A stretch of 64,000 nt of DNA from Paraburkholderia silvatlantica. GTDB taxonomy: Bacteria > Pseudomonadota > Gammaproteobacteria > Burkholderiales > Burkholderiaceae. The DNA is taken from positions 58,453-122,452 of the forward strand of contig NZ_QEOL01000028.1 in NCBI RefSeq assembly GCF_003096715.1, written 5' to 3'. Below the pieces are notes generated by a model. It saw only the letters and a program-made list of their open reading frames with translations. It did no database searches and was not told the origin of the DNA. Positions 18,054 through 26,263 of the stretch are shown here, piece by piece; position 1 is the first letter of the stretch, and each line of letters starts with the position of its first letter. Made by a program: the position numbers and the translations under genes.

Positions 18054-19374
18054 AAACGCGGGAACCGCGCGAAGTGCAATAGCCTATTTCTTTTCGCCAA
18101 CAAACTGGAAAGGCGAACAAAGACCGCACAAACCGGAGCTTCTCAAAGGCAATCCAACGCTCACAATTGAAGCTGACGAACTATCTCAGAAGATACGACG
18201 CAAGAGCGACACTGAGCCTTTGATTTCCGGCGTCATCGCATTTGCAAAAGGCGAGCGCATCACTAAAAAGCAGATGCTTGAAGTGATAGGACGATTTGAA
18301 GATACGTTTTTCGGAAATATGAAAGACAGAGTTGCCCCAACATACGTTTTACACGATGAGAGGGATAGCTTCCACATTCATTATGCCTTTTCAAAATATG
18401 ACTTATTGACAGGGAAAAGCTACAACCCTTTTCCACCAGGCACCATCACACGCGACTTGATGAAAGCATTCTCAGCACTGGAAAATCATAATTTCGGTTT
18501 TGAGCAAGTCAAAGAAAAATCCCTACGAACCTCGCAGCCGTTCAAAGATGAAGCTAAGGCAAAGGTTCATTCTGAGCACTCAGTCTATTTCGCTTCACTT
18601 TTTAAAAACTCGAAAGACAAGCGAACTTTCGAGCAAAGTTGCAAAGATTTAGTCAAATCTGGATTAGTGAAAAACCGCAGCGAACTCATTACTTTTCTCA
18701 AAGATGCTGGCTACAAGTTCTCACGCGAGAGCGATACATACATATCCATAGTTAATCCAAACGGGCGTAATTTTCGCCTCATGGGTGGCATCTTTGCCAA
18801 TGGTTCGGACTATCAGCAGCGCATAGAAGAAAAGCGCGCACAAGTCAAAGCCTTTGACCCTGAGAAGACCGCCCATCAAATAAACCGCATCATCGAAGCG
18901 CGCAACAGCTACAACACCAAGCGATACGACACGACAGAGAAGCAGACGTATCAAGCAAAGGCGCAGGAACGCATTAAAACGCCCCCACAAGCCGCCAGCG
19001 CATCAGGTAGCACCGCTACCCCTCCACCTCTTCCAAAAACCGCACCTGGCGCAACGTCGCCAGCCTCTGGACAAACCAGAGCCGAGCAGGCGCAGGCTCC
19101 CACCAAGCAGGCAGAGGAAAACACCGCATCAGCAAGCGATTTTTCGTTGTCTGGTCATTCCGCAGCTTTGGACGCGATAGGCAGCGCAGAGGCTCAACTC
19201 ACCGCCGCACTTGCTCAGGAAGCGAGCGCCACCACGCCAGCAGCGAAAAAGCAGGCGCAGCAGGCAGTTATTAATGCGCGAGTCGCGGTTGCGAGAGCGA
19301 AAGCTCGATGGCTAGAAGAACAAAGGCAGATTGGACAACAAGCCGCCAACAGAAAAGGAGGGATGAAAATATGA
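18034..19374 (+). CDS. mobA: MobA-like relaxase
   Basis: A 446-residue relaxase. An N-terminal catalytic tyrosine candidate is Tyr18 (AIAYFFS). The HUH metal site reads H107-D-E-R-D-S-F-H114-I-H116 (motif III of MOB relaxases), followed by FSKYDLLTGKSYNPF. Residues 320-400 are Ala/Gln/Pro-rich and flexible, and the C-terminus is basic. It would nick oriT, remain bound to the 5' end and pilot the strand into a type IV secretion channel. No coupling protein is encoded in the element, so a helper is needed. The exact MOB class is not certain; MobC, motif order and size suggest a MOBP-like group. Confidence 0.85.
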   Translation: MLVSNNKNAGTARSAIAYFFSPTNWKGEQRPHKPELLKGNPTLTIEADELSQKIRRKSDTEPLISGVIAFAKGERITKKQMLEVIGRFEDTFFGNMKDRVAPTYVLHDERDSFHIHYAFSKYDLLTGKSYNPFPPGTITRDLMKAFSALENHNFGFEQVKEKSLRTSQPFKDEAKAKVHSEHSVYFASLFKNSKDKRTFEQSCKDLVKSGLVKNRSELITFLKDAGYKFSRESDTYISIVNPNGRNFRLMGGIFANGSDYQQRIEEKRAQVKAFDPEKTAHQINRIIEARNSYNTKRYDTTEKQTYQAKAQERIKTPPQAASASGSTATPPPLPKTAPGATSPASGQTRAEQAQAPTKQAEENTASASDFSLSGHSAALDAIGSAEAQLTAALAQEASATTPAAKKQAQQAVINARVAVARAKARWLEEQRQIGQQAANRKGGMKI

Positions 19375-19772
19375 ATATCAGAAAGCAAATCTTAGATGCA
19401 CTTGATGAACGAAATCACGTTCATTCTGAGCTTGAGCAGCTAAACGCGTCTATATCATTCGACAAAGATACAGTGTTCCTAAGAACAAAACTCATGAGAC
19501 GAAACTTTGAGATAAGCTATTTTTTATCTCAATTCACGCAAAATCAGATTGATGAAGCTATGTCGTTTCGCGAGAAAGTCAAAAAACTAAATCGCCATTT
19601 TCCACCAGATGATGAGCCGGAAGAACAAACACCAGAAGATAACGGACTCGCTACACTTCTACTTTGGATTATAGCAATGAGTGACGAGAAGCCGGAATAC
19701 AAAGCGTTTCTCATGCTCGCAGTTTCAATTTTACTCGGAGATAAAAATGCAAAACGACATTCAAGAAGCTGA
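19371..19772 (+). CDS. Hypothetical protein, 133 aa
   Basis: A 133-residue protein with charged N-terminal helices (MNIRKQILDALDERNHVHSELEQLN) and an acidic loop (PPDDEPEEQTPEDNG). A hydrophobic C-terminal part follows (LATLLLWIIAMSDEKPEY; AFLMLAVSILLG), probably one or two membrane contacts. The start at 19371 overlaps the mobA stop (ATGA) and is served by AGGAGG; an in-frame start at 19308 lies inside mobA. It is part of the mobilisation operon and may be a membrane-bound transfer accessory protein. Confidence 0.72.
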   Translation: MNIRKQILDALDERNHVHSELEQLNASISFDKDTVFLRTKLMRRNFEISYFLSQFTQNQIDEAMSFREKVKKLNRHFPPDDEPEEQTPEDNGLATLLLWIIAMSDEKPEYKAFLMLAVSILLGDKNAKRHSRS

Positions 19773-19866
19773 AGAACTCGCACAACACTATCGCGACGCG
19801 TGGCAAGCGATGATTTTTAGCGTCATCGTTCTTTCGATAGCATTGCTCGCGTCGATATTATTGTGA
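19747..19866 (+). CDS. Small single-pass membrane protein, 39 aa
   Basis: A 39-residue protein: MQNDIQEAEELAQHYRDA, then one transmembrane helix (WQAMIFSVIVLSIALLASIL) ending at the C-terminus. The start ATG lies inside the end of the previous gene, and GGAG is 6 bases upstream. N-in, C-out topology is likely. Same operon as mobA; function unknown. Confidence 0.65.
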   Translation: MQNDIQEAEELAQHYRDAWQAMIFSVIVLSIALLASILL

Positions 19867-19875
19867 AGGAACCCT

Positions 19876-20637
19876 ATGGCTATAATAAAAACAATACTAA
19901 GCCTCTTCAAAAAGCACGAACCAAAACACGCAGCTTTAAACGATGATGACCCTGATGATTTAACGGCAGAGCAACACGACGAGCTTGTAAATATTGGCGA
20001 GCTTTACGAGCAAACAAAACATGACGCCCGAGAGTATCAGCCTGAACTGATACCTATACGCAAAGAATACTCACGACAAAGCACTTATCAGATTTCCTTT
20101 CACTTCATCCCGCCACAACAGAACTATAAGAATGTGCGCAGTTGGATTGAGTTTAATCATGCGAACGACTCGCGCCCGTGGCAGCGATGGCAGGATTTAC
20201 GCGTCGAATGCTTCAAAGCATGCAATCACGTTTGCCAGTCATGCAAGCAAATTTTCACGGATAAAACGTTAGAGCTTCACGAACTTTGGAGCTTTGACGA
20301 ACAAGATGCAGAGCAAAAGCTTGTGTCACTCATCCCCCTTTGTAGCGATTGCCACGCTATCGCGCACATCTCGCGACACAAGAGAGACACTGGCAAAACG
20401 TCCGAGCTTTTGGAAAAATATTGCACTTACAACGATGTGAGCGAAGACCAAGCTTGGGATGATTACAAGTTCGCAGAGCAAGAACGCGAGCGACGAAGCC
20501 GCGTCAAATATAAACTTAATCTTTCCCTGCTTCGCAAATATGGTTTTGAGATTGACGACCTTTTCGACTGTCACGGCGTGACATTCAATCAATATATTGA
20601 TGAGTTTTTCAAGAAATCAAAAGACGCACACGAATGA
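19876..20637 (+). CDS. HNH-type zinc-finger nuclease-like protein, 253 aa
   Basis: A 253-residue protein. A central HNH-like module has two CxxC pairs (VCQSCKQIF and LCSDCHAIAH) flanking LELHELWSFD, the pattern of treble-clef ββα-metal endonucleases. The N-terminal 60 residues are acidic and disordered (NDDDPDDLTAEQHDE), and the C-terminal part is helical and basic. AAGGA precedes the ATG. It is the last gene of the mob operon and converges with the replication gene (10 bp gap). It could act on element DNA (processing, resolution) or on competitors. I see no methyltransferase, so it is not a simple restriction system. Confidence 0.78.
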   Translation: MAIIKTILSLFKKHEPKHAALNDDDPDDLTAEQHDELVNIGELYEQTKHDAREYQPELIPIRKEYSRQSTYQISFHFIPPQQNYKNVRSWIEFNHANDSRPWQRWQDLRVECFKACNHVCQSCKQIFTDKTLELHELWSFDEQDAEQKLVSLIPLCSDCHAIAHISRHKRDTGKTSELLEKYCTYNDVSEDQAWDDYKFAEQERERRSRVKYKLNLSLLRKYGFEIDDLFDCHGVTFNQYIDEFFKKSKDAHE

Positions 20638-20647
20638 CACGGAACCA

Positions 20648-22648
20648 TCAGACTTCCAGCGGAAGCCCCTTATTTTTTCTGTTCATCTCAACCCCTCTCC
20701 TGATTAAATTGTTAATTTTCTGACTCAGATTGGGGTTTTGTTTGAAATAACTACACGTTTTTACGTCCGGCGACTCGTCGACGCTTGAATAACTTTGAAT
20801 TACTATAACTCTATCGTTTTCGAATTTTTCTTTTTCTTCATCATCAACCAATTCCAAAGCAAAAGAAACATCCTCAAATCTTATCTGGCTTGGATTTGAT
20901 ATGAACTCATATTCAGTGTTAGTCACTTTGAAAACGTCAATCATTGAGCGATATTGTATCGCCTTTTCTTTTACGTTCTCGTATGCCTTAAACGCACCAG
21001 CGTTAGAAATATCTTTCTCATCGAGTCGTCTGATGTTTGCTTTTCTCGCATCTATACGCGCCGCGCTTTCTTCGTTAAGCACGTTCTCAGTTACTTCAAA
21101 AATACAGCGAACATCTTTTTTAATCACAACCGCCTGATGGAGATTGAGAAAAATGTTTTTCATCGGAAAAGCGCCCTCATTGTTTCCCGTCAAGTCATAA
21201 ACCACAAAAGCAATCTGCCCTTTTGCTCGATGCACCTTGAAGAACTTTTCATACACTTTCAAAAACGTATAAAAGTCAAACATTTTGAGGCATGCGTTTA
21301 GTTCCATGCTGAAAAATTTCTCGTATTTTTCTCTATTCTGACACAAGAATTGAAATTTAGAGATTGACGACTCAACGCCGAAAAAATGAAATGCGCGAGC
21401 AGAGTAAAGCCAACGCAGAGCAGAGTTTTTCTTTGCAACATCATTTCCATTTGAAAGCGTCTTATTCATATACTTGAACAAATACGTCGCCCCTTGAGCG
21501 GGATTTTTCAGCCTCTCATTACAATGCGAAATATGGAAATTGATGTTTAGCTCTTTCGCTTTTTCGCAATCCAATCTTGACTTTATCTTGCTCACTTTAG
21601 CGAAACGCTCGTCCCTACGATTTTGTATTTCCCCTATATCACGCTCAAGCTTCTCATCAACCGCCAGGTTTCTTTTTCTATTGTTCGCCCTTCTTTTTTC
21701 AAGCTTCGCGACTTTTTTCTCTATGCGCTCATCATAGCGAGTGACTTTATCCGAAAATCTGCCGAACCTGTTTGATAGCACTTCTTGTTTATTTCTCTCT
21801 AATCTCTCAACGTTATTGATAACATCGACAATCAACTGCTTATGCTCCTTGGAGAAGAACATCATAATATGCTCATGGATTGTCGAGTCCTTATGCCCCT
21901 CCGGCACACCAACGCCCATAAAATCTACGCCAGCACGCAAGCCCGCTTTGTATAGATGCGAGCGGATACTTTGCCAGTATCTGACGATGTGACCGTGTGC
22001 CGCGCCTGGCAGCACACCATTAAATGATTTTCTGCCTTTCGTTGGATTGACGTGGTATTCAGGAGGTAGCGTTAGGGTCAGCATCATCCATGTCCAACCT
22101 CTATCTTTAGCAATCAGACTGATTGCGGAAGCAACTGAGTAAATCTGAGCTTGTCGTCTTCTCTCTTTCTCAGCAACAGACCCAAGACGCACAATTTGCC
22201 CACTTGTGGCTATTAGACGAAGATTGTCTAAAAATTGCTGCTGCTCTTCTAAGTCAGAATCATACATTTCAAGCAAAGACGGATTGACATAGTTCGAGCC
22301 ACCTTTCCCAACAAGCCCGAGCAACTGAGACGAATAGAGCGAATATTCTTTCTTTTTCTTTTTATTGCTTCGCTTCTGAGTTCCGCGTAATTCCAAATTT
22401 TCATCGCACATGCTTTTCATTTCTTTAGTAAAGCACTCAGCAAACAAGCGATGATAAGAGACATATTTTGCAGTGTTGCCGCCAAATTGCTTTTGTATCT
22501 TCCAAGCAACTGGCGACATTTGCATAGCAGGAATGAGAGAAAGGAAGTATTGAACTTCATCGACTTTGTTAGACTCTTCTTTTACAAAGTCAAGAAAATC
22601 TTCTCTTAATTGATTGACATTATCGTTATTATTGTTTATTATACTCAT
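20648..22648 (-). CDS. Rolling-circle replication initiator, phage gene A (gpA) family
   Basis: A 666-residue HUH endonuclease-like protein. The strand MMLTLTLPPEYHV (about 188-200) is followed by KSFNGVLP and a conserved Trp region (IVRYWQSIRSHL). The metal-binding HEH motif is His258/His260, and two tyrosines are spaced YxxxY (Tyr389, Tyr393; TYLFKYMNK). Then comes LRWLYSARAFHFFG, which corresponds to the WxxxWxIRxFxxxG region of P2-type gpA proteins. A highly charged coiled insert of about 90 residues (275-365) separates the HUH and Tyr motifs. The protein would nick a double-strand origin and let the excised circle replicate. It is transcribed toward the mob operon, from a divergent promoter region shared with the dotA operon. 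Confidence 0.85.
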   Translation of the reverse strand: MSIINNNNDNVNQLREDFLDFVKEESNKVDEVQYFLSLIPAMQMSPVAWKIQKQFGGNTAKYVSYHRLFAECFTKEMKSMCDENLELRGTQKRSNKKKKKEYSLYSSQLLGLVGKGGSNYVNPSLLEMYDSDLEEQQQFLDNLRLIATSGQIVRLGSVAEKERRRQAQIYSVASAISLIAKDRGWTWMMLTLTLPPEYHVNPTKGRKSFNGVLPGAAHGHIVRYWQSIRSHLYKAGLRAGVDFMGVGVPEGHKDSTIHEHIMMFFSKEHKQLIVDVINNVERLERNKQEVLSNRFGRFSDKVTRYDERIEKKVAKLEKRRANNRKRNLAVDEKLERDIGEIQNRRDERFAKVSKIKSRLDCEKAKELNINFHISHCNERLKNPAQGATYLFKYMNKTLSNGNDVAKKNSALRWLYSARAFHFFGVESSISKFQFLCQNREKYEKFFSMELNACLKMFDFYTFLKVYEKFFKVHRAKGQIAFVVYDLTGNNEGAFPMKNIFLNLHQAVVIKKDVRCIFEVTENVLNEESAARIDARKANIRRLDEKDISNAGAFKAYENVKEKAIQYRSMIDVFKVTNTEYEFISNPSQIRFEDVSFALELVDDEEKEKFENDRVIVIQSYSSVDESPDVKTCSYFKQNPNLSQKINNLIRRGVEMNRKNKGLPLEV

Positions 22649-22726
22649 AGTTCTTTGTTAGTTCATCAAAACTAATCTCCTGTTATTTTCGTTCTCGTAA
22701 AATTAAAATAACACAATTTAGCAAAA

Positions 22727-22755
22727 AGAAAAGCCCCAATTTAGGGGCTTTTTCT
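22727..22755. terminator. Bidirectional terminator-like hairpin in a divergent promoter region
   Basis: Stem AAGCCCC / GGGGCTT with loop AATTTA, flanked by A-rich and T-rich tracts. It lies between the divergent rep and dotA operons, where a terminator is not expected. It may insulate the two promoters, be a relic of module shuffling, or be part of an origin. Confidence 0.75.
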
Positions 22756-22866
22756 ATTTCCGCGCTCGCATTTCACCCTCAAACACAATAGATGGTGTGT
22801 TTAGTTTTTACTACACTACTATATATAGCGTTTAAAAATATTTCCTTTATTTTGTCATCACACGTG

Positions 22867-22894
22867 TTGACATTTCTCAATTATCCGTTATAAC
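22867..22894 (+). promoter_or_regulatory. Promoter of the dotA operon
   Basis: TTGACA (22867-22872), a 16-bp spacer and TATAAC (22889-22894) form a near-consensus sigma-70 promoter 25 bp before the RHH gene. The adjacent CACACGTGTTG palindrome overlapping the -35 could be an operator for the RHH protein encoded first in the operon. Confidence 0.7.
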
Positions 22895-22918
22895 TATTAA
22901 ATAACAACGGAGAATTGA

Positions 22919-23104
22919 ATGCCTAAAACAATAAAAGAAAAGCACGCATACGGAAAAACGAAATACATACACGTCAGAGTCGATGACAAATTGCACGAAA
23001 TGATGAGGGCTTACGCCGACAGTCACTCGATAAATTGGTCAAGCTACGTGCGCAAATACATCGAAGCGACAATCAAATCCAATAAAAACAATAAAGGAGA
23101 ATAA
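22919..23104 (+). CDS. Ribbon-helix-helix-like regulator, 61 aa
   Basis: A 61-residue basic protein. The pattern KYIHVRVDDKLHEMMRAYADSH then SSYVRKYIEATIKS fits a ribbon-helix-helix fold: one strand, two helices. Such proteins repress their own operons or act at oriT. The ribosome-binding site CGGAGA precedes the ATG. It is the first gene of an operon ending with the DotA/TraY gene (gaps of 1, 1 and 17 bases). Confidence 0.72.
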   Translation: MPKTIKEKHAYGKTKYIHVRVDDKLHEMMRAYADSHSINWSSYVRKYIEATIKSNKNNKGE

Positions 23105-23105
23105 A

Positions 23106-23480
23106 ATGCGCGTTCCAACATTCGAGGAATTTTTTTACTATGCATCATCGGTCTGTAACGAGCGTGAGTCCTGCCCTGGTTTATGTGTAAATACAGACAC
23201 GGACGAACAAACGTCGTTCAACGGCTTTAGATACAGATTGAATGACATGGACATAGTTATCAGCTACCTATCCGACCACATGCGCATCAGCATTGAGTCA
23301 GAGCACAAGGAAATAAATATCATCCAAGGTTATGAAATGGAATTGATGCCGCAAGATGTAGCGCCTCAGCATCCAATTTTGCCGTCACTTTATCTCGCTA
23401 TAGAGTTATTTCTTTTAAGAGGAAAGCTCAATCACGACTTGAAGAAAAAGACTACAGTTTCAAAAAAAGGAAAGATATAA
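23106..23480 (+). CDS. Hypothetical protein, 124 aa
   Basis: A 124-residue soluble protein I do not recognise. The N-terminus is aromatic (TFEEFFYYASSVCNE) with three Cys in its first third. The middle has alternating strands (FRYRLNDMDIVISYLSDH; MRISIESEHKEINIIQGYE), and the end is a basic tail. It starts one base after the RHH gene stop. The beta-rich middle suggests a small globular domain. Confidence 0.65.
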   Translation: MRVPTFEEFFYYASSVCNERESCPGLCVNTDTDEQTSFNGFRYRLNDMDIVISYLSDHMRISIESEHKEINIIQGYEMELMPQDVAPQHPILPSLYLAIELFLLRGKLNHDLKKKTTVSKKGKI

Positions 23481-23481
23481 T

Positions 23482-23706
23482 ATGGACAAGGAACCAAACT
23501 TTTTCGATAAATACTACACCATTCCGCTTATGAACTTCTTCAAACAAGCTTTTTTGTATGGCGTTTTCTTTATCTTCGTCATCATCGCACTTTTGTTTTT
23601 TGTAAATGGCTATTTTGCTATCGAGAGTCTTTTCAAGAACTCGCATACAGGTATCGCCACCTACATTTTTCAACGCTGGACGGACATTGGAAACTCATTA
23701 AGATGA
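23482..23706 (+). CDS. Small membrane protein upstream of DotA/TraY, 74 aa
   Basis: A 74-residue protein with an N-terminal cytoplasmic part (MDKEPNFFDKYYTIPLMNFF), one strong transmembrane helix (FLYGVFFIFVIIALLFFVN) and a short C-terminal periplasmic part. It starts one base after the preceding gene. In IncI plasmids a traX gene precedes traY, but TraX is longer, so I make no equivalence. It may be an assembly partner of the DotA/TraY protein. Confidence 0.68.
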   Translation: MDKEPNFFDKYYTIPLMNFFKQAFLYGVFFIFVIIALLFFVNGYFAIESLFKNSHTGIATYIFQRWTDIGNSLR

Positions 23707-23723
23707 AATAATATGGAGACTCT

Positions 23724-26237
23724 ATGATAAGAACAATAACAAAGATAGCTTTACTTTTACTACTCTCTCAATCTGCCCTCGCGGCAAATCTGTTTGACCC
23801 ATCAAGCGGCGATATTTCGCTAAAGGTTCTCGGTGCAATCTTTGGCGGGTTACTCGATAGCGGCGGTCAAAACCCTTTACTTGCTGGCATCAAAATCTTT
23901 AACGGCGGCGTCTTAATCATAGGCGGCGTTCTTGCTGCCTATACTATTTTTGCGGGTGTGCTTGGGACGGCAAACGATGGGTATTTAATGGGAAAGAAAT
24001 TTTCTTCTCTTTGGATACCCATTCGCTATTCAGTAGGAACCGCTTTGGTGCTTCCAGTTATTGGTGGGGGTTATTGTGTGATGCAAGCCATCGTAATGTG
24101 GTTCGTTGTGCAAGGTATTGGTTTGGCTGACGGTGTATGGTCATCGTTTGCGAGCGCAAGCAATCTCATCACAAATAAAGATACTTCTATCGCCATGACG
24201 GGCGATAAAGGAAGTCTCACACTTGCTGAAGATGCTTACACAGCGGCATCATGTGTCTATTCCGCACAGAAAGCAATTACAGAAGCACCCGCAATTTTGA
24301 AGTGGGCTCTTAGCTATAATTACGCACGAAGTCAAGACGGCGATGTTATCCGCTTTGGCGACACAAAAGCTCTATTGAACAAGTCAAAATGTGGAAGTAT
24401 CACACTTCCCGCAATGCCTACGGCAACCGTCGAAACTGGTGGTAAATCTTCGAATGCTGGCTATTTTGGCGATGTGTCTGGAATGTTTACGCCCGTCGAT
24501 GTTTCGCCCATTGTGATGGCTCATCGCACGCAAACAATGCTTCTCATCTCAAAAGCAGAAGCAGCCGCGAAGAAAGCAATTGATGCAGGCGATAACTTAG
24601 ATAGCCCCGCTATTTACAAAGAGCTTGAACAAGCGGCAGAGAACTACAATACGAACGTCGATAGCGTCGCACAATCATTCATCAATAGTCAGCAAGCAAA
24701 CGACAAACTAAGTCAATACGGATGGCTCACGGCAGGTCTAACACCCGTCGCGAACATCAATACAAATAACGCAATCACGCAAGCCATCAAAGGCGTTTCT
24801 CAGTCAAGCGCGAGCATTGATAGCGGAGGCGTTGATAGCTGGTTTGTCGATGCACAGAAATATTTAAAGAATGCACGAACCGTTTTGCAGCAATCAAAAA
24901 ATCCAGCAGTCTCAAACACCGTTATCACCTCCGACGAGAAAGGCGTAAAAGTCGAAACAGCAAACTCGCTATCTGGAAAGATTGGTGCAGCGATTGGAGA
25001 AGCTTTTACAAGCGTTAATCTCTACAAACTCAAAGACGATAGCCGCCATCCCATTATTATCGTTCAGGATATGGGAAATCGCTTGATTACGGCTAACTCT
25101 ATCGTCATGGCAACAGGCGCAGGCATTGGCTTAGTTGCTGGAGCAGCGAGTTTGATTGCGGGCAATGGTGTAGTAGCGTCAATGAACTGGATAAGCGCGT
25201 TCATGTTGCTACCCTTCAATTTCGTATGGGTTTTGGGTTTCGTTGCCTTATTCGTTATCCCTTTCCGCCCAATCATGACATGGCTTGGGGTTCTCATTGG
25301 ATGGACGTTATTAGTAATTGAGGCAATCATAGCCGCCCCGCTTTGGGCAATTATGCACCTACACCCACAGGGCGACGACCTAACAGGCAAAGGCGGAAAT
25401 GGCTATTCGCTGATGCTTTCTTTATTGTTGCGTCCTGTTCTCGCAACGTTTGGCGTAATGTCTTTTATGATTATCTCTGGCGTCTTTGGAGAGCTACTAA
25501 ACAAGATATTCTTTCAAGTGTTCGCTTCAACCGGCGCAATCCAAGGTTTTGGAGCTTTCATTGTTGTTCTCTTCGGCTTATCCATGTATTTCGCAGCCGT
25601 GTTTGTTTTGATTAATACAACGGCTTCAATCATTCACAAGCTACCCGACCAATTACTTAAATGGGTTGGCGGTGGTCAGGGCGGTTTAGGTGAGTTCGCT
25701 GGCGAGTTTGCAAGCAAAGGTGAAACCGCAGGAAACGTTGCAGCAGGAACAGCCGCAGGGGCAGCACACGGCGCGAAGAAAGGTCTTGAGGGATTGAATA
25801 ATATTGCTCAAAAGCTTGGAAGCAACGAGCGCGGCATCAATTCTGATGGCAATAAAAACGCATTCAACGCTCACGGCGCGCGTGCAGGGTCAGCCGAAAG
25901 CCCCGAAAGTTTTGCATCACAGAGAGCAGCCCAAGCACAATCTGTTCAAGAGCAAAATAGAGAAGTAGCGGACAAAACTTCTGAGCTTTCTGAACCTTTG
26001 CAAGACTTTGCAAACAAGGTCAATCAAAGACAAGAAGATGAAGATGGGCGACCATTCTACAACCTCTCAAACGCCTCTAAGGCTATGCCAACGATAGAAA
26101 GAGCGGTCAATGATATTGGCAGCGCCAAAGCCTCAGAGATTGCTAAAGATGTTCTTTCGAAAGGAAACAAGCGCTCAAGCACCGACATGAAAGATTTCAC
26201 TAATCAAGTGCAAGCGTTTAAAGATAGCCTAAAATAA
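23724..26237 (+). CDS. DotA/TraY-family conjugal transfer membrane protein (orphan)
   Basis: An 837-residue polytopic protein. A signal peptide (about 1-21, ending SQSALAA) is followed by hydrophobic segments near 55-80 and 98-125 and a large soluble periplasmic-type region (about 130-440). A second membrane cluster of at least four helices spans about 450-640, with the diagnostic stretch FVALFVIPFRPIMTWLGVL. The tail is Gly/Ala- and Gln/Glu-rich. DotA (Legionella Dot/Icm) and TraY (IncI plasmids) are inner-membrane or exported components of type IVB secretion. In IncI plasmids TraY is the target of entry exclusion. No DotB, DotO, DotL, DotC, DotD, DotG or DotH homologue is in the element, so this copy must work with a foreign apparatus or alone. 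Confidence 0.85.
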   Translation: MIRTITKIALLLLLSQSALAANLFDPSSGDISLKVLGAIFGGLLDSGGQNPLLAGIKIFNGGVLIIGGVLAAYTIFAGVLGTANDGYLMGKKFSSLWIPIRYSVGTALVLPVIGGGYCVMQAIVMWFVVQGIGLADGVWSSFASASNLITNKDTSIAMTGDKGSLTLAEDAYTAASCVYSAQKAITEAPAILKWALSYNYARSQDGDVIRFGDTKALLNKSKCGSITLPAMPTATVETGGKSSNAGYFGDVSGMFTPVDVSPIVMAHRTQTMLLISKAEAAAKKAIDAGDNLDSPAIYKELEQAAENYNTNVDSVAQSFINSQQANDKLSQYGWLTAGLTPVANINTNNAITQAIKGVSQSSASIDSGGVDSWFVDAQKYLKNARTVLQQSKNPAVSNTVITSDEKGVKVETANSLSGKIGAAIGEAFTSVNLYKLKDDSRHPIIIVQDMGNRLITANSIVMATGAGIGLVAGAASLIAGNGVVASMNWISAFMLLPFNFVWVLGFVALFVIPFRPIMTWLGVLIGWTLLVIEAIIAAPLWAIMHLHPQGDDLTGKGGNGYSLMLSLLLRPVLATFGVMSFMIISGVFGELLNKIFFQVFASTGAIQGFGAFIVVLFGLSMYFAAVFVLINTTASIIHKLPDQLLKWVGGGQGGLGEFAGEFASKGETAGNVAAGTAAGAAHGAKKGLEGLNNIAQKLGSNERGINSDGNKNAFNAHGARAGSAESPESFASQRAAQAQSVQEQNREVADKTSELSEPLQDFANKVNQRQEDEDGRPFYNLSNASKAMPTIERAVNDIGSAKASEIAKDVLSKGNKRSSTDMKDFTNQVQAFKDSLK

Positions 26238-26263
26238 AAAAAGCCCCGTGATGGGGCTTTTAT
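26238..26263. terminator. Bidirectional terminator
   Basis: AAAGCCCC-GTGAT-GGGGCTTT, with A-tract and T-tract on the two sides, lies directly after the dotA stop. It also terminates the convergent HTH gene, whose stop falls in it. Confidence 0.9.
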
